Source: Hymenopus coronatus
Lineage: Eukaryota; Arthropoda; Insecta; Mantodea; Hymenopodidae
Reading direction: 5' to 3'
Assembly (NCBI GenBank): GCA_030762935.1
Contig: CM060880.1
Coordinates: forward strand, 18,593,001-18,657,000
Length of the DNA stretch: 64,000 nt
Shown one piece after another: positions 22,625 through 33,392 of the stretch; positions within the stretch are counted from its first letter, which is position 1, and the number at the start of each line of letters is the position of its first letter. A model generated the notes under the pieces. It was not told the DNA's origin, did not search any database, and saw only the letters and a list, made by a program, of their open reading frames with translations. Made by a program: the position numbers and the translations under genes.

Positions 22625-22795
22625 TATTATATTTTGCAACGGATGGGTTAGGATGATTTTCTCGATTTTCTTCGTGCCAAATCCTTGGAAGATGCTGAAC
22701 TAAAATATAATGTTGGGCATTTATTGGAACTCCCGTTTTTAGTTATGCCCCCCCCCTCTCTCTCTCCCTCTCACTCTTTTAAGGGTATGTGTGAC
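22625..22795 (+). repeat. R1 central fragment
   Basis: GATTTTCTTCGTGCCAAATC and CTTGGAAGATGCTGAACTAA, followed by TTTTTAGTTATGCCCCCC. The CA-tract position is occupied by a CT-rich tract (CTCTCTCTCTCCCTCTCACT). Confidence 0.75.
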
Positions 22796-23169
22796 TGAAA
22801 TTTCATGCAAAATCATAAAACATCGACTTTTTATTTTAATTACATAAAATAATTTACACATTCCTAAATATAAAAATGCATACCTAATTGGCCACCAGGC
22901 GCCATTTTTAAATGGCTTAACAGGAGCTACAGCAGAGCGTTAGAGGTAAAACTATACTGGACTCGGCAAAAAAAACTTCAGTTCGACGAGGTATCAGTTC
23001 GCATCATGCAAAATATAAAATGTAGTTGTGCAGAAGAAAAGCAGCAATGCAAGAAGAATAAGACAGAAACGTCAACAGCAGAGCAAAGGAAAAGGAAAGC
23101 CAATCTACCAACCTAGTGGATTTTAATGTGAGCCATGCATTCAAATCTTTCCTTGTTTTCTCTCTATTG
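22796..23169. other. unassigned stretch
   Basis: AT-rich; nothing recognised. Confidence 0.35.
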
Positions 23170-24010
23170 ACATTTTCAGCATTTTTACTTTCTCTTCACA
23201 TAGTATATAGAGAAGATATTCAATTCCACCCAAAAATTCGATACCGAGATTTCACCGGAAATACATGCTTTGGGTCCCCCCTGATTCCAAAAAAACAATC
23301 ATTTTCAGAAAAAAGGTTCGAATGTGTGTGTGTGTGTCTGTGGAGACAGCATAGCTGAAAAATGAAAAGACCGCTATACACCAAACTTGGTATTTACGTT
23401 TGGTATCTTCCAAGGATGCGATACGAAGATTTTCAAAAAATCCCCCCTCCCCAAACTACCCTTTACATGGAAAAAAATTCGAAAATTTTTTTCTCAAAAA
23501 TGACTAACGATTTTGATTAAAATCTTTTATATTTAAGATATCACACGAATAATGGGAATTTCCTCTGATCACATGCTTATTCTGGGTGAATTTTGCGATA
23601 TTTTGCATAACTGGTAAACCGTAAGAGATAGACAAAAACTTATTGCACAAAAAATATAGATCACAATAATACAAGCGATTTATGTAACATACATTTTTTT
23701 CGTGGAGTTGGCCGTTACAGAGATATTCCTTGTTATTGATTTCAGCTTTAAAATACTTAAACTTGACTCATACGGGAACCTGGCCACGCAAAGAAATGGA
23801 TTTCAATCGATAGCAACCACATTTTAAAACATTTGACTGTTGTTTTAGTCTAGTGTATTCCTTTATTTCCATTCTACTTATAAAGGAACTAAGTAATAAG
23901 ACCGTTTCTGCTAGAACTTTAGCATTAAATAGAAGAAAAGCTTATTAACAATAATTTGTTAGAGATATAGAGAAGGTCATGTGAATGGAGCACATCAGAT
24001 TTTTCTTAAT
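23170..24010 (-). repeat. R1 copy, full length
   Basis: Starts TACTTTCTCTTCACATAGTA, then GATACCGAGATTTCACCGG, a GTGTGTGTGTGTC tract, the hairpin arm CCAAACTTGGTATTTACG, and ends GAGAAGGTCATGTGAATGG plus AGCACATCAGATTTT. Confidence 0.92.
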
Positions 24011-24030
24011 GGAAAATGGTCCTTGTAGAG

Positions 24031-24032
<2 letters not shown>

Positions 24033-24072
<40 letters not shown>
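24033..24072. repeat. long T homopolymer
   Basis: About 40 consecutive T directly after an R1 copy. It could be the reversed poly-A tail of a retroposon, but no retroposon body is recognisable to its right. Confidence 0.95.
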
Positions 24073-24073
<1 letters not shown>

Positions 24074-24569
24074 TTATACAAATAAAATTTGCTGCACATG
24101 TTCACAAAGATACAATGAATAAGAATTGCCATAGGTTTTACCCGGTCGGATAATATTTCTAATTGTTTCAATACATACTATAAAGGGTATTAAAGCACCT
24201 GGAATTCCTTTTACTGTCAGATGTATTTAAGCATTCATTTTCAATTTTCAAAGATAAAAGTTACATTTTTATGACCAAAAAAGCACATTCATAGCTTTAA
24301 AAATGTTTGAGCCCTAACCAAAGGAGACACAGGGAAATCTAGAGCAATTTCAAAATGTAGATGTATTGTGAGCCTAAGGTTAAAATTTTAGACCAAAACA
24401 TAAATACATTTGACCATAACCTCCAAACCACTAGAGCAAAATGTATGAACTTTGCACTATGCCTGATTTGCATTATATTATATCTGTGGTATAAATTTCA
24501 ATTTTAGTTTGGAACTTCAAACTTTCAATCATACATGTTTTTAAGCGCAAACCTATCTACGAAATTGTT
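24073..24569. other. unassigned stretch
   Basis: AT-rich; nothing recognised. Confidence 0.35.
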
Positions 24570-24685
24570 ATGCGTTCAGGACACCTCAAAAAATTCATCT
24601 CTAATGAAATCTTGATTTCTAATTTTTGCGTGTGATAAAATATCTTATTGCCCATTAGGTACCCGGCAAAGAAAGTAGGTATAAA
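24570..24685 (+). repeat. R1 terminal fragment
   Basis: GTTCAGGACACCTCAAAAAA, TAATGAAATCTTGATTTCTA and ATTTTTGCGTGTGATAAAAT follow the order of the last 120 bp of R1. Confidence 0.55.
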
Positions 24686-24964
24686 TCGGAGTGAACCACA
24701 TGAGAAAATGCCTGGGCATCTACCGCCACAGCTTCCAGTGGGTATAGCTAGCATGTAAAGGTCATTTCATTTTGAAAGCGAAGGCGTTCATGCTGAAAAC
24801 TGCCGCTCTTGATAGCGTTCTTTTTAAAAGACAAATCCCCTTTCAATTTTATCTGGCTATTTAGGAGTGGTGACGATAACATCCAGACAGTATAAATCAT
24901 GGCAGTCTGACAGGGACTTGCCCAAGATTAATGCTGAGGCATCTCCCCCTCGTTCCCGATAGAC
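24686..24964. other. unassigned short stretch
   Basis: Nothing recognised. Confidence 0.3.
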
Positions 24965-25197
24965 TTTACTTTCTCTACCACTATACATAGCAGTAGAGAA
25001 GGTATTGCATATCACCCAAAAATTTGATACCGATATTTTGAGGCCCCCTGAGTCCAAAACAAACTTGATATTTAAGATCTACATCTTACAAGGCTGGGAT
25101 ACTAAGATTTTCAAGAAAATCCTACCACCCCAAAAGACCCTTTACTTGGAAAAAAATTTCGAAAACTTTGGTATTCTCAAAAATGACTAATTGTTCA
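24965..25197 (-). repeat. R1 copy, truncated with internal deletion
   Basis: TACTTTCTCTACCACTATAC, then GGTATTGCATATCACCC, ACAAGGCTGGGATACTAAGA and TTCTCAAAAATGACTAA. It stops exactly where a mariner piece begins. The CA tract is deleted. Confidence 0.85.
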
Positions 25198-25333
25198 AGA
25201 AGCCGATGGGTTGTGCTAGCAGTGTGTGGACGAGCGTTGTCATGGATCAACACAATCCTGAAGTCAGCATTCCTCTTCGTTTGTTCTGAATGACTCTCCG
25301 CAATCGTCGTAAAGTACGAAGAACTTTAAAACA
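25198..25333 (-). pseudogene. mariner transposase core scrap, minus strand
   Basis: The minus-strand translation gives VLRTLRRLRRVIQNKRRG and, after a one-base frame change, IVLIHDNARPHTASTTHRLL followed by EQ. HDNARPHT is the diagnostic block around the second catalytic Asp of mariner-type DD34D transposases. Only about 45 codons remain. The fragment ends at R1 on its downstream side and meets an oppositely oriented mariner C-terminus on its upstream side. It is inactive. Confidence 0.85.
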
Positions 25334-25523
25334 ACGTCAATGCTCATTTGAAATCATTGGCGGCAATATTTTTTGAAGCGAATATTGCAAAGCTTGGGCA
25401 CAGGTACGATAAATGTCTCAATCTTTTCGGTGATTATGTTGAAAAGTAACCATAAGTGTACAAAACTTTTAGTAATGAAGTGATAGTTTTCTGTGACTTG
25501 TCTTATTTATAGCCTATCGGAGG
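25334..25523 (+). pseudogene. mariner transposase C-terminus and 3' end, plus strand
   Basis: The plus-strand frame reads NVNAHLKSLAAIFFEANIAK, LGHRYDKCLNLFGDYVEK and TAA at 25447-25449. This is the standard end of mariner transposases. It is followed by TTTTCTGTGACTTGTCTTAT and TATAGCC, which has the look of a mariner terminal inverted repeat near 25492-25518. The N-terminal and catalytic parts are missing. The neighbouring core scrap is on the other strand, so an inversion or two independent insertions must have happened. A near-identical C-terminal piece is at 43181-43381. Confidence 0.85.
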
Positions 25524-26136
25524 TTGGAGAAAGAGCCTCGTAAATTTCCAGAATTTGAGCAAACCTTATTTGCCACTCAATATTTTTACACATGTTACTT
25601 TAGATTAAATTTCATTAAAAAAATATGTTTCCAACATTGAAATTAAATGCTTACTATAAACTATTTTAAATGTTCAAGATAATGCTGTGATATGTGAGAA
25701 AATGAACGCAAAGTTTTGAAATTCGTGACATATAGGTTGAATAACACAAGCGTGGTAATGATACGAGCAGCAACAATGGAACCTCATATCGAAGGGTGGG
25801 AACGCATGCATCCCTTAAAGCGCTAATCACGAAGGGTTAATGCTCGGAGACTATCTTTATTCAATGCCGAATGAGCGGCTTAACCCGTTTCAGCTGCAAT
25901 GTGAAGATAACCACATGTTGTACCTCGCAGGCTTCCCGTAATTACTTGGTAAATGATGACCTCGTGTTTACACTGCTGCTAACACAGACAGCGACATCGA
26001 GAATTTCAATCAAGCGTCGTTGGTGTTCCTTACGCGCACATGCACACCAAGGGTAAAGGGTCAGTGCTTTATTTACGGTTTTAAAAATTGCCAACTTTAT
26101 TACTCAACATTGTGTATTTTACACTATTGCTAATAT
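25524..26136. other. unassigned stretch
   Basis: A 61-codon plus frame (25871-26056) has no known family. Nothing else recognised. Confidence 0.35.
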
Positions 26137-26430
26137 CAAATACTAGCGGCGACGACGTGGCCGAGTGGTTAGATCGTTCACCTCCCACCTAGGCGGCCCG
26201 CATGTGGGACGAAGCGGCGTCTGGTTGGGTTTTCTCCGGGTTCTTCGGTTTCCCATAATCACCTTTCCTGTCATCCATGTCGCTTGCATTTCATACCATC
26301 CACTTCCTAACGCTCATGCCTGTCTAAGGGCCGACCACTCGTTCCAGGTATCTGTCGTTGGCTCCCCAACAGGCATCCGCTTGTTAGTCCTAAAATCCGG
26401 GGAGGGTAAGCCGACTACGAACAAAATACT
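26137..26430 (+). repeat. SINE family C, diverged subfamily
   Basis: The head GACGTGGCCGAGTGGTTAGA matches the A box of the C copy at 21.8 kb, and GGTTTTCTCCGGGTTCTTCG matches its body. The B box is decayed (GCATGTGGGACGAAG), and the 3' half, from about 26270, is unlike the other C copies. Possible short flanking repeat CAAATACT / AAAATACT at 26137 and 26423. Confidence 0.7.
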
Positions 26431-26579
26431 GATTCCAGAGAGTTACGACATGTATTGAGGATACAATTCAGTTCAGAAAGTTGTCGCCTTTTGCAGAGAC
26501 AACAGCATTCTTTAGATGGTGAAACGTGCCATTTTATACACGTGTTTTCATTTATATCTTTGTTACAGTACTACAAACC

Positions 26580-26890
26580 GAGTTGTACCTATAGCGTCTG
26601 AAGTTTATGTTCTAGAGGTCCGGGATTAATCTCCAGTGGGTTTCTTCGTGGTTTTCCAGTTCGATAGGGCACTGCTGAATGGATTTCGTACGCTCCGTTG
26701 CGTTACAGCCCCCGTGGGAGGTGATGTGAGCATTCATCAGCCGAAAAGTAGATGTTTGTGAACGGGACCGTTCCCTATTGCAGCTCCTTATTTTCCTCGT
26801 TGAGCTGAGTGGACACCGGCCCTATACCCAGGACTTAAAATCTCACCCCAGGGCGGGATCGAACCGGACGGATAAAGGAGAACTCCATTT
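26580..26890. repeat. possible SINE of another type
   Basis: A plus-strand tRNA-like head (TACCTATAGCGTCTGAAG, then GGTCCGGGATTAATCTCC) is followed by GGGTTTCTTCGTGGTTTTCC, like a retroposon body. At its right end GGGCGGGATCGAACCGGACG looks like a reversed B box, so two heads may face each other. No second copy was found in the window. Confidence 0.4.
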
Positions 26891-27297
26891 ATGTGCATGA
26901 TATGTGCTGGCAAGAACACCCTCTGGTGTGTAGGAAAACATCACACGCTAATGTTTTGTGTGCTGCCTATCCCAAAATGGTGTAGTTTTCAATATTACAT
27001 AAAAACATACAGAACTTGATGCTGCGACTTCAAACTAGTTTAAGTATAAGTTATAGGACTGTTATATTCAGTCGTTTTCGAAACAGAAGCGAAGAGCCTT
27101 AAAAGGAGGTAGATACTTAAATTTAGTAAGTGTGTGTCTTGAGTTTCGATTTCAGAAAAGAGCTGTGTGCATTCCAAGTCAATTTTGTGCCAAATGTTAA
27201 TTCTTAATTCTGAAAATTCTCAGCATCAGGGACAACTTCATCGAATATCTAGCATTAGTATTTGTTCTGTAAGTTAATGATGCCAAAACTACATGTT
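26891..27297. other. unassigned stretch
   Basis: Nothing recognised. Confidence 0.35.
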
Positions 27298-27640
27298 TTA
27301 TCATTTTCTCTACTCCTTACCCATACCAAGCAATTGCATTCCACATAAACATTCTATACAGCGATCTCACATGAAATACCTACTTTAAATACGAAACACC
27401 ATTTTTAAAAAAGTCCATTTGCGTGGGGGGAATGAGTGGCTCTGATATTTTCTCTATCAAATCTGACAGTTTCAATTAATATAATGCTAGATACACGCAT
27501 TGAATTTTTTTGGGAATATCCCATCAAGTCCTCTTCATTCTGAATAAATTTTGCATAGCTGGAAAACCACAAGAGATAAAGAAAAAAAACTTACTACACG
27601 AAATATGTAACTCTCATTTAAACATAAGTCATGCTGTTTA
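27298..27640 (-). repeat. R1 fragments, diverged
   Basis: TTTTCTCTACTCCTTACCC, AAGCAATTGCATTCCACAT and GATCTCACATGAAATAC, then after a deletion CAAGTCCTCTTCATTCTGAA and AAACCACAAGAGATAAAG. Confidence 0.7.
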
Positions 27641-27735
27641 ATATATCCCGGCGCAGATTAATTATAATACTTTAATTTGTGTGTTAGCAAATCTGACACA
27701 AATATGTAATATTAAAATTTACTTTTTTTTTATTT

Positions 27736-27925
27736 ATTTATGGTCGTTCTTTAACTGCTCTGGTTCTTAGTGTTCCATTCTATATTGGGCATGAAAGACC
27801 GCTTAATTTTGCTCAGAGGCCTATTAGTCACGCTTGAGGTTCTCTCACAAGCCGTAAATCTACGACACGGGACCTACGGTTTTACTTCATCTCCAAAGGA
27901 AGCCATGGTAAGGACTTTTTACCAC
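27736..27925 (-). repeat. SINE family A copy, head missing
   Basis: TTTATTTATGGTCGTTCTTT at the tail, TTCTATATTGGGCATGAAAG, TACGACACGGGACCTACGG and AAGGAAGCCATGGTAAGGAC. The tRNA-like head is lost. Confidence 0.85.
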
Positions 27926-27994
27926 AAAACGGTTTGGTATCACCAATTGAAAATTGGGTCATGGAGGAGTATCTTCATCTATCGCTAAATAGCA

Positions 27995-28475
27995 TTTTCT
28001 CAATGTACATAGTAGGTAGAGAAGGTTTTGTATTCGACCCATCAAAATTTAGCGGGAATACACGTTTTGAGGACTCCTGAATAAAATATATTAGAAAAAG
28101 GTCCGTGTGTATGTGTGGACAGCATAGTGAAAAGTTGGTTAAATACCAAACTTGACATTTAAGCTCAATATCTTCCCAGAAAACGACACGAAATTTTTCA
28201 GGAAATCCCCTACCCTTTACATGGAATTTTTTGTTGCTGTAATTTTTGACTTTCTAAAAATAGGTCTAACGATTTTGATTAAAATGCCGTACATAAAAGA
28301 TATTTATTTACATTGCAAATAAAATGTATATCGTGAATTTCTTGAGAATGTCCACTGAAGTCCTCTTCATTCTGAATGACTTTTGCATAACTGGTAAACC
28401 ATAACAGCTGACAAGAACTTACTACACAAAAATTGTAGATCTCGTTAAAACACAATTTATGTCGTATACTTTTTT
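27995..28475 (-). repeat. R1 first half, reverse
   Basis: Starts TCAATGTACATAGTAGGTAG, includes AAATACCAAACTTGACATTT (mutated hairpin) and ACGATTTTGATTAAAATG, and ends in a T run near 28470. Confidence 0.85.
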
Positions 28476-29914
28476 TTTTTTTTTTAAATATTTTAATTTT
28501 TTTAGTTACTAATATATAATCTTCATGTTTACTCTTGTGTTCTAACGTTTTACGAAGAAAAGAAATGACCTGCTTGTAATTTAAATGCTGAATGGACATT
28601 GCTGGTTCATCTGATATTTCATTTTCTCAGCACTGTTTCTGTTAGCAGGTTGCTGATTCAAAAGTCATCCTCCAGCTTAAATGATCACATTACCTTTGCC
28701 TATTTTGGCACTGCCATTGAGACGGTCTTTGTTTCCTTTATTCCATTATGAATAAAGATGGCATCCGTCACGAACCTCATTAAATATTTTATGGATGTCC
28801 TACTTTTTATTTTTCATGCCTTCAATGCAATTTCCAGTTTTAATCAAGTTAAGATGAAGGGAAGGTTATTAATGACAGGGAAATGAGTTCCAGATAAATT
28901 CATCAAATTAATTACCTTGTTTTGGCCCATGGTATGCCCTTGATTACCAATCCTAGCGGGATTTCAATCTCTCCCGACCAGAAACTCCCGCTTTCAAATC
29001 CCATAAATAAGGTCTCTAGTGCTTAGAAAGCCGATACACTGAGGCAATCCATCACGAAATATACGACATAACGGTTTATTATGTGATGTAGGTAGAAATT
29101 ATTCCTAAGATGAGCACCTTGCAATTTTCTACATACTTCCTTCTAGATCTACAGGCCTAGTTTGCATTACTAAGCAGCCTTAATATATGTGTATAATAAA
29201 AACGTTTCTGGTGAATTTGGATAAATACCTGAAATTAACTTGAATTAATGGGGCTGTCATGGAGCTGCTAAAGACATGCTTAAAACACCCAGTTTATGTA
29301 TTGATATGTGCTAGCTTTTTAACTCGTAAAATATACACTGGCAACTGTAAGCTAGATATTTCTTTACGTTCCACTAAAGAACATGGTATGTGGCATTGTA
29401 ATTTCCTAAGCCTACAGGGCCAAAAAATACAATTAGCTTACTTACTATTATTGAATTCTGTGAAGCTTTATGGGCGTTCTTTTAGTAGGGTCTGTTTATT
29501 TATATGATTTCTAAACGAAACATACTGTAAAAGTTATCTACTTTTGGTATGTTCATTATATATACCGTTAACAAAACTGAGCATTATGAAACACATTCTG
29601 AATGCAAAGCGTTTCCCTCTTCTTAGTGTTCTTCTTGACTGACTGACATCTTTGAGAAATTAAAGGTTTGGGGCCTTTTTAAATAGAAATATGCACTGTA
29701 TTCAAACTGTCAAGCGTACTTGTACAACAAACGTCATCATATTTAGTGACATCTGGTCATTTCTTGGCAAGTTTCATGTTGAAACCACATTCAATACTAT
29801 CTTGTTCACATCTACCCAAAACTTCGCTTTTCCGGAGAGGGCTTTACTTATATAGATGAGAAAGCAGAAGGAAAACCCGCAAGAACGCCGCAGCTTTTTC
29901 GTATTTTGTCTACT
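28476..29914. other. unassigned stretch of about 1.4 kb
   Basis: AT-rich. A weak tRNA-like head on the minus strand near 28935-29045 (CTCAGTGTATCGGCTT) could be a decayed SINE. An 82-codon plus frame (29259-29507) is unrecognised. Confidence 0.35.
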
Positions 29915-30012
29915 ACGTACCTACCTAGTATGTAGAGGAAAGAAGGCATTCAACACAAAAATTCGATGTCGAGATTTTACCGGAAATATAATGCTTTGAG
30001 ATACCTTGAATA
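29915..30012 (-). repeat. R1 terminal fragment
   Basis: CCTAGTATGTAGAGGAAAGA, AAAATTCGATGTCGAGATTT and ACCGGAAATATAATGC. It lies directly beside the start of a forward R1 copy. Confidence 0.75.
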
Positions 30013-30021
30013 CATAATATA

Positions 30022-30815
30022 AAAATCTGATGTAATCCATTCACATGACTTTCTCTACATCTCTGAAACAAATTATTGTTAAAAAGCTTATGCTTCTATT
30101 TACTTCATGCTAATCCAGGAAAAAATAGTGGAAACAGTCTTATTACTTGCTTCCATACAAGTAGAAGCGAAATAAGGGAGTACCATAGGTTAAAGTGATA
30201 GTCAAAAGCTGGTTGCTATGTGACTTAAGTTCCTTTGTTTGTGTGGGCAGGAGTATACAAATTCCTGAATGAGAAAAGTGTAAGTTTTTAAAAGCTAAAG
30301 CCAATAACAAGGAATATCTATAAAAATAAAAAAAATAAATAAATAAATAAAAAAAAGGCCAATTCCACGAAAAAATAATGCATATAACTTAAATTGTGTG
30401 TTTTAACGTGCTCTACATTTTTGGTGTGGTAAGTTTTTGTCCAACTCTTACGGTTTAGCAGTTATGCAAAATTTCGTAGAATTCATCCAGAATAAACTAC
30501 TCTTCAGAGGCTATTCCCACAAAATCCAAGATATACATTTTATTTGTAAGGTAAATATATTTAATATACGATATTTTAATCAAAATCGTTAGAAAATAAC
30601 AAAATTCGAAAAAAGTTCCAATGTAAAAAGTAGTTTGGAGCGGGGGGATTTTTCTCAAAATCTTCGTGTCGCATCCCTGGAAGATACTAAACTTAAATAC
30701 CAAGTTTGGTATTTTACCGACTTTTCGTTTTTGAGTTATCGTGTTCACACACACGGACCTTTTTCTGAAAATACTTTTTTTGGATACAAGGGACCCTAAA
30801 ACATATATTTCCATA
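30022..30815 (+). repeat. R1 copy, lacking the last 80 bp
   Basis: Begins AATCTGATGTAATCCATTCA, keeps an intact 20-bp hairpin AAATACCAAGTTTGGTATTT near 30696 and ACACACACGGACCTTTTTC, and breaks at CATATATTTCC where a SINE D copy intervenes. A (AAAT)n stretch lies at 30318-30354. Confidence 0.92.
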
Positions 30816-30834
30816 TTGAATAATGATAATATTG

Positions 30835-30935
30835 TACATGGATAGGTAAGAGTCAGACTGAAAAAATTCAATGCCATAGCCGGGATTTGAACCACGGATC
30901 TCCCGGTCTCTAGCTACCACGGGAACATGCCCACA
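30835..30935 (-). repeat. SINE family D head, reverse
   Basis: The minus strand reads GTGGTAGCTAGAGACCGG, then GATCCGTGGTTCAAATCCC (B box), CATTGAATTTTTTCAGTCTG and ACTCTTACC. It forms an inverted pair with the copy at 31186. Confidence 0.75.
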
Positions 30936-31012
30936 TTGAATTTTTCAGTCTGACTCTACCTATCCAACTCCTGTCCTACACATGGCTTGTGTCAAAAAAA
31001 AAAAAAAAAACA
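30936..31012 (+). repeat. SINE family D tail
   Basis: CATTGAATTTTTCAGTCTGA, CTCTACCTATCCAACTCCTG and GGCTTGTGTC followed by a poly-A run of about 18 bases. Confidence 0.7.
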
Positions 31013-31185
31013 ACAATCAAATCAATACTAACTGACCGTAATAATTGGCTTTACTATGAATCTTGGACTCAAAGTACCTAAAACATTGTAAGTCGCCATT
31101 GGGGGTAAGTCATCTCAAAATAATCTGAGATCACCTTGTGGTTTACCGGGAAACATGCGAGTCAGTTGAGAAATTCAGTGCTATG

Positions 31186-31273
31186 CCGGCATGTTGCCAT
31201 GGTATCTCAGTGGTAGAGCAACCGGCTAGATCGGGAGATCCGTAATTCAATTCCCGGCTAAGGCATTGAATTT
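31186..31273 (+). repeat. SINE family D tRNA-like head
   Basis: GGTATCTCAGTGGTAGAGCA is a good A box, and GATCCGTAATTCAATTCCC a weakened B box. The head cannot form proper acceptor or T stems, so it is not a functional tRNA gene. It runs into an R1 copy. Confidence 0.75.
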
Positions 31274-31410
31274 TTACTTTCTCCATACGCACTATGTACA
31301 TAGTGTATAGAGAAAGTATTGCACTCCACCAAAAATTCGATACTGAGATTTCACCGGAAATATATGTTTTAGGGTCCCCAATAACCAAATAAAGCATTTT
31401 CACAAAAAGG

Positions 31411-31451
<41 letters not shown>

Positions 31452-32165
31452 GTGTGTCTGTGAACACGATAACTCAAAAACGAAAAGTCGGTAAAATACC
31501 AAACTTGGTATTTAAGTTTAGTATCTTCCAGGGATGCGAAACGAAGATTTTGAGAAAAATCCCCCCACCCCCAACTACCCTTTACATGGAACTTTTTTCG
31601 AAAATGTTGATTTTCTCAAAAATGGCTCTAACGATTTTGATTAAAATGCTTTATATCAAAGATATTTACCTGACAAATAAAATACATATCTTGAATTTTC
31701 TGGGAATAGCCTCTGAAGAGTTGTTTATTCTGGATGAATTTTACTGAATTTTGAATAACTGCTAAACCGTAAGAGATGGACAAAAACTTACTGCACAAAA
31801 ATGTAGATCACATTAAAACACACAATTTATGTTATATACATTTTTTTCGTAGAGTTCGTCGTTTTTGTGACATTCCTTATTTTTGGTTTCTGCTATGAAA
31901 AACGTATACTTTTCTCATACAGGAACTTGTCAACTCCTATCCATATAGACAAAGGAACTTCATTGACATAGCAACCAGCTTTTGACTATCACTTTAACCT
32001 ACAGTTATCCCTTATTTCGCTTTTACTTACAAGGAAGCGAGTAATTACTATTTCTGCTATTTTTTTCTGATTAGCAGAAAGTAAATAAAAGTATAAGCTT
32101 TTTAAGAATAATTTGTTGCAGGGATATGGAGAAAGTCATGTGAATGGTACACATCAGATTTTTTT
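31274..32165 (-). repeat. R1 copy, full length and well preserved
   Basis: Starts CATACGCACTATGTACATAG, has GATACTGAGATTTCACCGG, a pure GT tract of about 17 units (31413-31449), the hairpin AAATACCAAACTTGGTATTT, and ends GAGAAAGTCATGTGAATGG plus TACACATCAGATTTTT. With the forward copy at 30022-30815 it makes an inverted repeat with arms of about 0.8 kb. Confidence 0.95.
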
Positions 32166-32230
32166 AGTCTGACTCTACCTATCCAACTCATGTCCTATAT
32201 ACGGCTTGTGTGAAAAAAAAAAAAAAAAAT
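32166..32230 (+). repeat. SINE family D tail
   Basis: AGTCTGACTCTACCTATCC and CTCATGTCCTATATACGGCT, then a poly-A run. It is directly joined to the end of the R1 copy, duplicating the 30936-31012 sequence. Confidence 0.75.
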
Positions 32231-32590
32231 GAATATTGTACATGTTAAGGAGAGCAACCTGTAAACATTTGTTACATAAGCTATTTGTTTGATTTTTACC
32301 AAATATTTGTGATATACTCTATAATAAACTTCCAGAATTTCATATCAGTTCTTGAGTATTTCTTCATAATGAAATATACAAAATATGCAATGTATATGTA
32401 GTTTATAACACGTGTTTCAAACATTTTCTGCTACAGCTAAATGTAACGCTGGGACAATCAGTTTTAAGAGACTCTTTATCGCAGAAACAGGTCATTTTCA
32501 ATAGAATGGTAGGTAGTATAAGTGGTGGCTTCATCGGAAACATTATTAAATGATACCCTACACTTGTATGTATACAGCTCAAAGATTTTA
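32231..32590. other. unassigned stretch
   Basis: AT-rich; nothing recognised. Confidence 0.35.
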
Positions 32591-32870
32591 GTTGTCCTTC
32601 TTGGTCGAGGGGTAACAATGCTAGCCTAGGTTCCCAGATCGCGGGTTCAACCCCGGCGGAGAGCATGGCTTTTTTTTTTCGGGCGTAAATAACTTTAGTA
32701 TGGCTTCCTTCGCCTTTGGTCCCCATGTCGCAATTTTACGGCAGTAAAAGAACCTCAAGCCTGATAAAGAGGCCTATGAGCAAAATTAAATAGTCTTTCG
32801 TGCCTAATGCAGAATGGGATGCTAAAATCGACAAAAAATAAAGAACGTCCATAAATAAATACTCAATTTC
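32591..32870 (+). repeat. SINE family A copy, full length
   Basis: A box TTGGTCGAGGGGTAAC, B box CGGGTTCAACCCCGGCGGAG, a T run, then TCGGGCGTAAATAACTTTAG, CAGTAAAAGAACCTCAAGCC, GAGCAAAATTAAATAGTCTT and the end AAGAACGTCCATAAATAAAT plus ACTCAATTTC. Confidence 0.9.
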
Positions 32871-32879
32871 GAAGATTTT

Positions 32880-32988
32880 ATACTGAGTTGCCCGGATAAG
32901 GATTTCTCTCCCCCCCTCCCCGGGAGAAGATGAATGTCTAAATCTAAGGTCTATGGATCCCGGGCCCAATTGGGTATTGTTTCACTCG
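32880..32988 (+). repeat. SINE family B body, truncated
   Basis: GAGTTGCCCGGATAAGGATT and GGTCTATGGATCCCGGGCCC match the body order of family B (GAGTTACCCGGATAAGG, CTCCATGGACCCCGAGATCC). It ends at the ATT repeat. Confidence 0.6.

Positions 32989-33049
<61 letters not shown>
32989..33049. repeat. (ATT)n microsatellite
   Basis: About 20 perfect ATT units, sitting at the 3' end of a SINE B piece. Confidence 0.97.
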
Positions 33050-33171
33050 TACGTTTGTCTATGCTATCAATTGTTTTATACAACAAATGTTGCTATGGTA
33101 AAACCGAACATTGATTTTATAGTTGCACCCATCTCTCCTAAGGGCAACAGAATTTATATATAAACACACAA

Positions 33172-33392
33172 ATGTCTTGAGTTCGATTCCCGACTGGGTG
33201 GGGAATATTTCTTTGACCAGAATCATTCCCTATCCCCCACATATACATGCAACATTGAATATACATGTGTTTGAAGAGAGAAATGATTAACCAAAGTTAA
33301 TTGCCTACAATCAATTAATTATCTAGTTAAAGCCCCTTATATAGAAGCTAAAGGAGGTTATACAAATGTAACATTAAAAAAACAAAGCAATA
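33172..33392 (+). repeat. SINE family F copy
   Basis: B box GAGTTCGATTCCCGACTGGG, TGGGGAATATTTCTTTGACC, ATCATTCCCTATCCCCCACA and the tail GGTTATACAAATGTAACATT plus A. The A-box half is missing. Confidence 0.8.

Noticed and set aside
24033..24072. T homopolymer as a SINE or LINE tail
   Set aside because: No retroposon body follows and no target duplication was found; listed only as a homopolymer.
28935..29045. Possible SINE on the minus strand with CTCAGTGTATCGGCTT
   Set aside because: The B box is poor and no other copy was seen, so it is too weak to call.
31186..31273. Possible functional tRNA gene
   Set aside because: The A box is good, but acceptor and T stems do not pair and the sequence belongs to SINE family D.
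31143..31502. Recurrent open frames with THTHTHT stretches and an ISGEIS...LYTMYIV pattern, seen in many places (also 14038-14300, 60324-60578, 61297-61591)
   Set aside because: They fall on the same part of R1 each time. His-Thr runs are translated CA tracts, and frames break differently in each copy. This is a repeat effect, not a conserved protein.
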